Positions 23,424 to 32,089 of a stretch of 45,742 nucleotides of DNA are shown one piece after another; position 1 is the stretch's first letter; each line of letters begins with the position of its first letter. This DNA is from Porogramme epimiltina (Eukaryota > Basidiomycota > Agaricomycetes > Polyporales > Polyporaceae), in contig FTLJ01001136.1 in NCBI GenBank assembly GCA_900155495.1, forward strand, positions 1 through 45,742. Direction: 5' to 3'. The position numbers and the translations under genes are program-made. A model generated the notes under the pieces. That model saw only the letters and a list, made by a program, of their open reading frames with translations. It was not told where the DNA came from and made no database searches.

Positions 23424-24742
23424 ATGGCTGGGGCAGCCGGGGATAGCGCTCTCTACACCTCTGTGAGTATCACAACCTGTTCGATGGCTCACAAAGTGTA
23501 CACTAACGACTCTGACGTGGGGGCATCAGCAATCTTCTCACTCAGCGTCCTCCTCGGCCAATCAACCCCCGCCGCCTTACACACCTCTATATGGGACCTA
23601 CCAGTGAGTACTGGCTTGAAAGCATCGTATAACGAGTCCTCTTCCCTCCCTGACACGACTCGTCGTCAGAGCCCACAACAGCGAAAACTCTCCGCTCCTC
23701 AGCATCACCATCCAGCCAAGGAAGCCCACCCGCCGCCGTTCCCTCCCATCATGGTGCTTCACCGCCACCCTAAACGTCCTCGTAGCCACCTTCGCGATCG
23801 TCTTCGTCCTCCAGAACGTCGGGTACCTCCTGACCCTCGACGACGTCCCCGCGGGCCAGAAGCGCGCGCTCCGGCGCCAGTGGCGGCTCGAGGAGGCCAC
23901 GCGCGCGGACGAGGCCGCCGCCTGGGAGGGCGAGCGCGCCGCGCACGCCGCGGAGACCGCCGAGTGGGCACGGGAGCGTGAGGAGTGGGCCGCGGCGCGG
24001 CGCGAGGAGGAGCGTCGTCGCAAGGAGGTCGAGAGGCGGCGGGAGGGCGTGCACTGGTCCGAGCCGTGGCACAGCGGGCGCGGGACGTGTCGCGCGTACG
24101 GGACGCGGGCATACAGCGCGCACCTGCTCGACATCCCCGAGGGCTTGGACTGGTACGAGGTGTGCTCGGACATGCCGATCAAGTTCCATGGGCGGTGGGT
24201 GGACAAGCCGGATTGGTGCCAACGCGGGGTGAGTGCAATGCGTGAAGTTTATGGGGTGTACGTGCGCTGATTCAAGCGCATATAGGGGCATGGGGAGGTG
24301 TGGGCGACGTGGCTCATCGGTTTCGGTGAACCCGAGTGCAACTTCCACTGGGACCAGTTCCGGGATCTCGTGAGTATATGCTTTAGGAGTATGGTGGCAT
24401 TTCTACTGACACAACATCTGCAGGGTTGTATCAATGGTTACCGGGTGAGTGATTCGTATGCTTCGTCTAAGTGCAAAGTCGTTCTAAAGCATACGCAAAC
24501 ATAGCACTATGAGGCTACACTGAAGAATCTCCATCACGGCGATGATTGGGATACCATGTGCGAGACCACGCCTGCCACTGTACACGGCATCCATTTCGAG
24601 CACCCCACCGTTTGCGAAGATAGGGTGAGTACTCTTGCCTCCCCACACCCAGTCTTATATGCTGAAATGGCTATTGCTATTGCAGAACGGGAGGACCGGG
24701 ATATGGCGCCTCCCGGAACCCTGCAGCTCCTGGCCGTGGTAG
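23424..24742 (+). CDS. Array gene F2: membrane-anchored coiled-coil eight-cysteine protein
   Basis: Seven exons: 23424-23462, 23530-23603, 23670-24228, 24286-24369, 24424-24444 (microexon), 24505-24624 and 24686-24742, about 317 residues. The N-terminus MAGAAGDSALYTS continues into a Ser/Pro stretch with PPPPYTPLYG and the basic patch RKPTRRRS. Then come a membrane span (LNVLVATFAIVFVLQNVGYLL) and the family signature LDDVP with LRRQW. The stalk is an Ala/Arg/Glu coiled coil of about 76 residues ending EVERRREGVHWSEPW. The cysteine domain carries GTCRAYGTRAY, YEVCSDMPI, DWCQRG, PECNFHWD, GCINGYR, TMCETTPA, TVCEDR and EPCSSW. The start follows directly from the frame of exon 2. Function is unknown; topology is as for F1. 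The exon encoding the stalk is extremely GC-rich. Confidence 0.8.
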
Positions 24743-25323
24743 AGATCAATCAGCCTCCGAAACCTAGAATTCAAGTAGACTGAAATGGCTGAATTTGGCG
24801 ATGAATGTCGAATTACGGGTTGAAATGTTGTACTCTAGCTCCGGTATCGCGATTCTCGAGCGACAGCGATGAATGCATTGTCCCATTACTTTCCCTAAAT
24901 TCGCTGTGGGCACTGGCAGAAATACGTATGGCCACCCGCTGGTGTCGACTTGACATGTTACGCACGGCAATACGCGGCGAAGCTCTAGAACCTCGCGCCA
25001 AGCGAAGTCTTTCCCGCGATGTCATACTAGGACGCCCGACCATGCGGCTTATATGTAGGAACGGGCTCTCGTATCAATGTCGTTCTTCGACATTCTTCGC
25101 TCCTCCATGAGCACGAGTAACTCCGAAGTTGATTCGGGCCTTATCTCTTCTGCAGAGTGAGTCTCATTCCAGCGAGTATAAACATCGTACCTAGTATCTG
25201 GCACTCAAGTACGTATCTCTTGCGAACGTCCCGCAAACAAGGTCACCAAACACGGCGAGCGAAACTAGCCCTCTTGTTGGGGGCTCTTCGCCCCCTACAC
25301 CCACCACGTCCTTGTACACTGCC
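24743..25323. promoter_or_regulatory. F2-F3 intergenic region, possible upstream exon of F3
   Basis: Tandem spacer of about 580 bp. A TATA-like GAGTATAAAC occurs near 25174. An ATG near 25079 opens MSFFDILRSSMSTSNSEVD, followed by a donor-like GTGAGT, but I could not splice it in frame with F3. Upstream of 25324 the F3 frame stays open for about 100 nt. Confidence 0.35.
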
Positions 25324-26399
25324 ATGAAGGCCTTCCATCGCCGCGTGTCGCGCCAATGCAGCTCCATAAGGGTCCCCTATCGCGTCCGGCGCTGGTACGA
25401 GCTCGCGAGGATGAACACCCCCCGGCGCCTCGTCCGCACGCTCCTGCTCGTCCTCGGCGCGGCGCTCGCGATTCTCTGCGCCGCCCAGAACCTCGGACTC
25501 CTCGCGACGCTCGCGGACGACGTGCCCGCGAGCGACAAGGCCGCGCTGCGGCGCGAGTGGCGCGAGGAGGCCGCGGCGCACGCGCGGCTCGCCGAGCGGC
25601 AGGCGCGCGACCGCGCGGAGTGGGACGCGGAGCGCGCGCGCGAGGAGGCGCGGCGCAAGGACGTCGAGCGTAGGCGGATGGGGGTGTACTGGACGACGCC
25701 GGAGGGGGACGCGCGGTGCCGCGCGTACGGGACGCGGGCGTACCGCGCGGTGCTGGAGGACGTCCCGGAGGGGCTGGGCTGGCTGGAGGTGTGCAGCGAC
25801 ATGCCGGTGACGATCCACGGGAGGCGGATCGAGAAGCCGGACTCGTGCACGAAGGATGTGAGTGCTTCCCACTCTCGCGCGAGTGTGAGGCCGTGGCGGG
25901 CGCTGACGTCCGGATTATGGATTAGAGGCACGGGCAGGTCTGGGGGACCTGGTTCGTGGACTTTGACGAGCCTGCGTGCGTCGCGTACTGGGGGAAAATC
26001 AAAGACAATGTGCGCGCCTTCGTTCATCATGTCGACTTTGGTTCATGTCTAACGTGTCCAACAGATGAAATGTGTAGAAGGCAAAGCCGTCAGGACAGGG
26101 GTAAGCTCTCCCCATCGCCCCCCACCTTTGAAATGTCGTGGCTGAAAGGTGTTCTGGCTTACTGCAGAGCTCGGAAGCACGCCTTCTGGGCCTGAATCCC
26201 GACGACGACTGGCAGACCATGTGCAGCACGACGCCCGCGAGGGTAGGCGGCAAAGACTACGCTCACCCAACCATCTGCGAAAACAGAGTACGTCAGCAAG
26301 TTTCGACTTCAGTCGAGTGTCTCTAACACACTCACCACCTAGGGGCCTCTCTTGGGCGTGTATGGAATCTGGGAATACCCATGGGTTTGGTGTAGTTGA
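25324..26399 (+). CDS. Array gene F3: membrane-anchored coiled-coil eight-cysteine protein
   Basis: Exons 25324-25857, 25926-26009, 26065-26100 (36-nt microexon), 26168-26287 and 26343-26399, about 276 residues from the first in-frame ATG. An earlier 5' exon is likely, because the frame stays open upstream and sister genes have one. It has basic residues (RRLVR), a span (TLLLVLGAALAILCAAQNLGLL), the family motif ADDVP with LRREW, and a 63-residue Ala/Arg/Glu stalk ending DVERRRMGVYWTTP. The cysteines are ARCRAYGTRAY, LEVCSDMP, DSCTKD, PACVAYW, MKCVEGK, TMCSTTPA, TICENR and VWCS. Its last intron-exon block was copied into the next repeat unit as remnant F5. The first exon is among the most GC-rich in the window, giving long antisense frames that are not genes. 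Function is unknown. Confidence 0.75.
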
Positions 26400-26870
26400 A
26401 TGCCTGCGGGGGGCGCTCGTAACCGCCACCAGGCAGACGAGATGTACGTGTGTAGTCACTAGTATCCCGTCTCCCATAGATGCCGTCAGACGAGTAGGTG
26501 CACGAGTGGCATATACACCCGCATTAAAATTGAAAACGTGACCGACCTGTGCAAGTACCGCAGCACCCGAGCGGTATGAAGGGCTGCAGCAGAATAGAAG
26601 GGCACGCCGGTAATGACCGGCTGTTGACGTCGAACCTTGAGCTTGCGCCGCATTCATACTAATAGGCATGCAGGCCATGCCTGACGCCTCCTGGCCCTTC
26701 GTGTTCCCCCCAGCCCCCACCCTCAACCCCCAAGTGGATAACTTCATCCTTTCGGGTTGAGCTCTCCCGAGGTCAGCATCCCGGTCGCAGTAGTATATCT
26801 TTGGCACCAAGTCCGCTAATCGACTCAGCCTATCGTAGTTGTACCCTAAGACCCGCAGTATTTGCGTGCG
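26400..26870. promoter_or_regulatory. F3-F4 intergenic region
   Basis: 470 bp holding the 3' flank of F3 and the promoter of F4. It is recognisably homologous to 30191-30630 in unit B, but more diverged than the BTB part of the duplication. No gene supported; open frames are not conserved between the two copies. Confidence 0.45.
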
Positions 26871-28287
26871 ATGACCTCGCCACCTTCATACTATTCGACC
26901 GTCCCAAGGCAGTGAGTCGCTCCCTGTGCTCCTCCCGCATAAGTAGTGCCGCGGAGACTTACCGTTCAATAGTGCTCGCTCCTCCGAGGCACATGGGCTC
27001 AGCACTGGCCGAACAACCTGGCGCTTCCTGACGATGCGCGCTTTTCTTGAGTATTGCGCTGTGATCATGGTCGCCATCTGTATTATCCAGAACGCAGGTT
27101 TCCTCCGCACCCTGACCGACGATAGCCCGCCGGAGGAGAAGGCACGCCTTAGACGGGAGTGGGCACTTGAGAAGAGCAATCATCACCTCGACATTGTGAG
27201 ATGGGCCAGGGAGCGCGCAGATCACCGTGCCGAGGTCAGCCAGTGGGACCACGACCGGACCACGTGGCGCAAGGAGGTCGCCAAAGCGATCCAGGATGAG
27301 AAACGTCGTAGCCGAGAGGCTGCGGAGGAGTTTGAAAGGGCGCAGCAAGAATGGCGTAGGCAGAACGAGGCCGAGAAAGAGGAGGAGGAGCGGAAACGTG
27401 AGGTCCTCCGCGAAGCCTTTAGAAGGGAGCGCGAGCAGGAGGAGAGGGAACGCCAAGAGGCCCGAGACACCTTCAATAGGGAGTGGGAAGCTGAAGAGAG
27501 CAAGCGTCAAGAACAGCGAAAGAGATGGGCGTGGGAGCGAATGGAGGAGGAGCGACACCGGAAGGACATCGAGCGAAGACGACAAGGCGTGCATTGGTCC
27601 GAGCCCCGGTCAAATCCCGGCTGCTCAGCCTATGGTACCAAGACTTATGTCGCAGATTTGTTGGATATTCCTGGGGACCTCAACTGGCAAGATGTTTGCT
27701 ACGACATGCCTATCATGATCAACGGTCAGCGGATAGATAGACCGGCTGTAGGAAATTGTCACAGAGATGTAAGTAGGATACTTGGCGCACTTTACTTATT
27801 ATATGCTGAGTTACAACCCGTTCTGCAGGGGAAGGGGAAGGTCTGGGCCACTTGGTCGATCAACTTCCATGAGGAACAATGCGTTCTGTATTGGGATGAA
27901 ATGCGCGACATGGTACGTTGTTTAATCACGAAGCGATGCCTTCTGTCGGTCACACAGACATCTACCAGGGTTGCGCTCCTGGGGACACTGGAATGAGGGT
28001 GGGTTCAACAACATGGACTATTTGGGATCAATGATTAGCTGACTAATAGTGCGTTATATAGCGCGTTGAGGCCCGGTTGATGAACTTGCGCCACGGGGAC
28101 GACTGGGACACCATGTGCAAAACGACGCCCGCAGCCATCTACGGGCAACATTTCGATCAACCCAAGACCTGTGTAGACGAGGTAGGTCCTGCAGCGCGTC
28201 AGCTGGCCGTTCAATTTTGACTTGGTTTACCAGAACGGTAGAATTGGTTTGTGGCACTTGCCAGATCGTGCATGTGACGGGTACTAA
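26871..28287 (+). CDS. Array gene F4: membrane-anchored protein with the longest coiled-coil stalk
   Basis: Exons 26871-26911, 26973-27768, 27829-27912, 27969-27998 (30-nt microexon), 28062-28181 and 28234-28287, about 374 residues. The N-terminus MTSPPSYYSTVPR splices into a short Ser-rich cytosolic part. A span (YCAVIMVAICIIQNAGFL) is followed by TDDSPPEEKARLRREW. The stalk of about 164 residues is almost all Glu/Arg/Lys/Gln/Ala, with KEEEERKREVLREAFRR, and ends ERRRQGVHWSEP. The cysteine domain has PGCSAYGTKTY, QDVCYDMPI, NCHRD, EQCVLYWDE, GCAPGD, TMCKTTPAA, KTCVDE and RACDGY. The first exon was chosen because unit B has the same exon with matching phase. Nearest relative is F6, its duplicate. 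Function is unknown. Confidence 0.82.
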
Positions 28288-28508
28288 ATAACACGAGAAC
28301 GAGGACTGGTGTGTGATGTGGGATTGTACTATAATTATAATCATCTGTATACGCATGATGTAGATCCCAAACAAGACCAAGTTTTCATAGTTGAACAAGA
28401 GACCGTTACTTTCGTGTAATCTGCCATTACGATGGATATGTACGCATCAAAACATACAACTACATTCCGCTCCTGTAAAAATACAAGTCCAACAACAAAC
28501 AAGTTCAT
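28288..28508. other. F4 / BTB pseudogene convergent spacer
   Basis: About 220 bp between the stop of F4 and the stop-codon end of the minus-strand BTB pseudogene. It is highly similar to the matching spacer at 31876-32089. No gene. Confidence 0.5.
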
Positions 28509-29828
28509 CTAGTTGCGTGTGTAACCCATCGCGCTCGGTGACCGAAGTCTTCGGAATAGAGCCATGAGAGTCTTCCCTCCTTCTGGACCCCATCTGCAAG
28601 TAATCGAATCGGTCAGTCTTGGTATGCTAAGAAGAGAGCACGCAAGGCACTTACTCTCCACTCGCTACCTCCTGGCAACACTGCTCGAATTCTGCCGATA
28701 CGGACACCTCTTCCCACTTTTCCACGACGTAGTCCTGTGGGCAATAACAGTCAGAGCCACCCTATGGCACCAACCAAGCCCCGAGCAAGAGAAACCCCGC
28801 ACGCACCTCGACGAGCGCGTGTAGCTCGTCCCACGTCGCCGACGCGAGCAGCACGGCGAAGCTGCTCTGGGGCGTGATCGTCGCGACGATGTGCTCAAGC
28901 GCAAGCGCACTGAGCCCCGGCATCTCGTACCGGTGCGCGACCTGGTACATGCCCAGCGCGAACGCGGGCGGCGGCACGTTGCTCGACACGCGGCGCGGCG
29001 TCGGCGGGGCGCGCGGAGGAGTCGGCGACGGCTACGTCTTCGCCGTGCTGGCGGCGGTGCCGCCGCGCATCGCGGAGCCTGCGCTGGGGCTCTTCCCGGG
29101 CTTGTCGCGCGGGATGTCGCCGGTCGAGCATCCGCTTGCGCCGCTGGTGACGGAGCGGGTGTCACTCACGCCGCCCGAGTGCGTGTCCGAGTGTGCGCCG
29201 CCGGCGCCGCCCTTGTGGAAGACCTTCCAGCCCCACTCGTCTGCGACACCGGGAGCACGCAAGTCGCGCGCGGACCAGCCCGCGCCGATGCCGTCGACGG
29301 CCTGGCGCGGGTCGTCGTCCTTGCGGAACAGCAGCCAGTTGGCGTAGACCCATTTGAGGAGCCAGTAGACGGTGACGAAGTCAGCCTCTTCGACCACGAT
29401 TGTGTAGAGCTTACGCTCGCCCAAGAGTAGCAGCGCGACGTTTTCGTTGAAAGACGAGCTGAGCATCGTAGCGAAGTATTCGGACCTTCTGATGAGGATG
29501 TCTGAGTGAGCGTAAAGGATACATTTGCGTGCAAGTGTCGGAGGAGATGATTGCGACAACGAGGAGGATGCGGAACGTGGACTACTGGGAGTCGTGGAGG
29601 AAGAAGGGTGGTCGAGTTGTTGCTGTGTGGTTCGCTCTAGACAAACAAATTGGACATCACCGGTATCTGCTCGCAGCCTGTAAGTTCATCCACTACACAG
29701 ACATTAACATAACCATACGTACTCGGATTATCAAGTGAGGCTTCAAGACCTTCGAGCAGATCCCGAGGGACGTAATAGGCTGAGGGCTGTTGTGGATAGA
29801 AAGGTCCTACGGGAGAGTGCATTTGAAT
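28509..29828 (-). pseudogene. BTB-domain protein pseudogene (unit A copy)
   Basis: Close copy of the BTB gene at 32090-34574, which serves as reference. It retains the 3' exons, the split BTB region (HSDILIRRSEYFATML, ADFVTVYWLLKWVYANW, MYQVAHRYEMPGL) and part of the preceding exon (MHSPVGPFYPQQPS). Three lesions are visible. The 5' third of the gene (first three exons and the start of exon 4) is missing, because the duplication boundary lies at 29828. A CAG codon is now TAG at 29032-29034. A Gly/Pro-rich linker is shorter by 68 codons (204 nt, in frame) near 28970. The final stop codon and splice sites are conserved. Without promoter and first exons it is very unlikely to make the original protein. 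Confidence 0.85.
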
Positions 29829-30190
29829 TCGACTCAGATTCATGCCTAACGCGTCTAACAGATGAAATGTGTAGAGGGCAAAGCCGTCAGGACAGGGGTA
29901 AGCCCTCCCTGTCACCGGTCACCTTGAAAGGACCATGTCTGAAAGATGTTTGGGCTTGCCGCAGAGCTCGGAAGCACGTCTTCTAGGCCTGAATTCAGAC
30001 GACAATTGGCAGTGCAGCACGACGCCGGCTAGGGTAGGGGGTAAAGACTACGCTCATCCAACCATCTGCGAAAACAGAGTACGTGAGCGAATTTTGGACT
30101 CGCGCGACTGCTTCTAACTAACTAACCTCCCAGGGGCCTCTCTTGGGCGTGTATGGGATTTGGGAATACCCGTGGGTTTGGTGTGGCTGA
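29829..30190 (+). pseudogene. F5: headless 3' remnant of array gene F3
   Basis: Contains only the last three exons of an F3-type gene: microexon 29862-29897 (MKCVEGKAVRTG), exon 29965-30078 (SSEARLLGLNSDDNWQ, CSTTPARVGGKDYAHPTICENR) and exon 30134-30190 (LLGVYGIWEYPWVWCG). The start codon, membrane span, stalk and first four cysteines are absent. The splice sites and reading frame survive, with a 6-nt in-frame deletion that removes T and M from the TMC motif. It arose at the duplication junction. It now lies head-to-head against the truncated 5' end of the BTB pseudogene. Confidence 0.85.
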
Positions 30191-30630
30191 ATGCCAGCAG
30201 GCGGCGCTCGTAGCTGTCACCGGACAGACGGATGTACGCGTGTGTCCCGTTTCCCGAGGACGCCGACAGGCGAGTGGACGTATGAGTGGCATGTACACCC
30301 GCATTCGAATTGAGAACGTGACCGGCCCGTGCAAGGGTACCGCAGCACCCCGGCAGTGTGAAGGGTTGCATCAGAATAGAAGCCTGGCTCGCCGGTGATG
30401 ACCTGATCTTGGGTGAACGAAGCTTGAGCTTGTGCCGGATTTATACTGATAGGCATGTGAGCCATGCCTGGCAACGTCCCGCCTGTTCTCCCTCCCGCCC
30501 ACTAGGTATCCTCGTCCGTTCGGGTTGAGCATTCCCGAGGTCAGTATCCTAGTCGTAGTATGCCTTCAGCTGGCAGGTCCTTAGTCTGCTAATCATAGTT
30601 GTGTCCTAAGACCCACAATATTCGCGTGCG
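30191..30630. promoter_or_regulatory. F5-F6 intergenic region
   Basis: 440 bp homologous to the F3-F4 spacer at 26400-26870, including the F6 promoter. By eye the similarity is clearly lower than in the BTB part of the duplication. No gene. Confidence 0.45.
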
Positions 30631-31875
30631 ATGGCCTCGCCTCCTTCATACTATTCGATAATCCCAAGGCAGTAAGTCATTCCCTGTGTCCCTCCCGTAT
30701 AGATAGTGCTATATGACTTACCATTCCACAGTCATTACTCCTCCGAGGCACATGGGCTCACCTCTGGTCAAATAACCCGGCGCTTCCTGACGACGCGCGC
30801 TCTTCTTGAGTGTTGCGCTTTGATCCTGATCGCCGTCAGTATTGCCCAGAATGTAGGTTTCCTCCGCACCCTGGCCGACGATACCCCCCTGGAGGAGAAG
30901 GCACGCCTTAGGAGGGCGTGGGCACTGGAGAAAAACAACCATCACCTCGATGTCGTGCGGTGGGGCAAGGAGGAGCGGAAACGTGAGGTACTCCGCGAAG
31001 CCTTTAGAAGAGAGCGCGAGCAAGAAGAGAAGGAACGTCAAGAGGCCCGAGACACCTTCAATAGGGAGATGGAGGCTGAAGAGAGCAAGCGACAAGAACA
31101 GCGAGAGGGGTGGGCGCGGGAAAGAATGGAGGAGGAGCGACACCGGAAGGACATCGAGCGAAGACGACAAGGCGTGCACTGGTCTGAGCCCTGGTCAAAC
31201 CCCGGTTGCTCGGCCTATGGTACTAAGACTTATGCCGCACGTTTGTGGGATATTCCTGGGGACCTCAATTGGCAAGATGTTTGCTACGACATGCCTATCA
31301 CGATCAACGGTAGGCAGGTAGATAGGCCGGCTGCAGGAGATTGTCATAGGGATGTGAGTAGGATACTGAGCGCGTTTTACTTATCATGTGCTGAGTGGCA
31401 TCCCGTTCTGCTGCAGGGATTGGGGAAGGTCTGGGCCACTTGGTCGATCGACTTCCACGAGGAACAATGCGTTCTGTATTGGGATGAAGTGCGCGACATG
31501 GTACGTTGTTCAATCGCGAAGCGATGCCTTCTGTCGGTCACACAGACATCTGCCAGGGTTGCGCTCCAGGGGAGTCTGGAATGAGGGTGGGTTCAACAAC
31601 ACGACTATTCGGTTCTCAATGAACAGTTGGCTAATGGTGCGGCATCTAGCGCGTTGAGGCCCGGTTAATGAACTTGCACCATGGGGACGACTGGGACACC
31701 ATGTGCAAAACGACGCCCGCAACCATCTACGGGCAACATTTCGATCAACCCACGGCCTGTATAGACGAGGTAGGTCCTGCAGCGCATCAGCTGGTCGTGT
31801 AATTTTGACTTGATTCACCAGAATGGGAGAATTGGACTGTGGCACTTGCCAGATCATGCATGCGACGAATACTGA
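30631..31875 (+). CDS. Array gene F6: membrane-anchored coiled-coil eight-cysteine protein, duplicate of F4
   Basis: Exons 30631-30671, 30732-31353, 31417-31500, 31557-31586 (30-nt microexon), 31650-31769 and 31822-31875, about 316 residues. Layout is the same as F4: MASPPSYYSIIPR start, span (CCALILIAVSIAQNVGFL), ADDTPLEEKARLRRAW, charged stalk of about 106 residues ending ERRRQGVHWSEPW, then cysteines in PGCSAYGTKTY, QDVCYDMPI, DCHRD, EQCVLYWDE, GCAPGE, TMCKTTPA, TACIDE and HACDEY. Relative to F4 the stalk lacks exactly 58 residues (174 nt), with no frame change. Substitutions are spread through the protein and all cysteines are kept, which suggests it is maintained. Function is unknown. 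Confidence 0.82.
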
Positions 31876-32089
31876 ATGACACGAAAACGAGGGCTGGTGT
31901 GTAAAGCTGGATTGTACTATAATCACTTGCGTACCGACGATGTAAATTTCGAACAAGACCAAGTTCTCATGGTTGAACAAGAGGCCATTATTTCGTATGA
32001 TCTGCCATTACGATGGATATGTACGCATCAAAACATACAACTACATTCCGCTCCTGTAAAAATACAAGTCCAACAACAAACAAGTTCAT

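Larger units (their letters stand above)
26032..29828. repeat. Tandem duplication, unit A (about 3.8 kb)
   Basis: Direct repeat of unit B (29829-33611). It starts within the third intron-exon border of F3 and runs through the rest of F3, the F4 gene and the minus-strand BTB pseudogene. Homology begins at TCGACT in F3 (26032) and ends at GTGCATTTGAA (about 29817-29827), where unit B starts again with TCGACT. Colinear landmarks are the microexon starting ATGAAATG (26065 and 29862), the F4/F6 starts (26871 and 30631), and the BTB stop codons (28509 and 32090). Confidence 0.9.

Noticed and set aside
25243..26030. Minus-strand open frames of 209 and 217 codons over F3
   Set aside because: They are antisense shadows of a GC-rich coiled-coil exon (Arg/Ala/Glu codons read as Arg/Ala/Ser/Pro). 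The sense frame carries the family motifs.
27222..27594. Hydrophobic-looking Leu/Ser-rich minus frames over the F4 and F6 stalks
   Set aside because: Antisense of Glu/Arg/Lys codons gives Leu/Ser/Phe runs automatically. No splice or start signals fit, and the in-frame indel between copies follows the sense frame.
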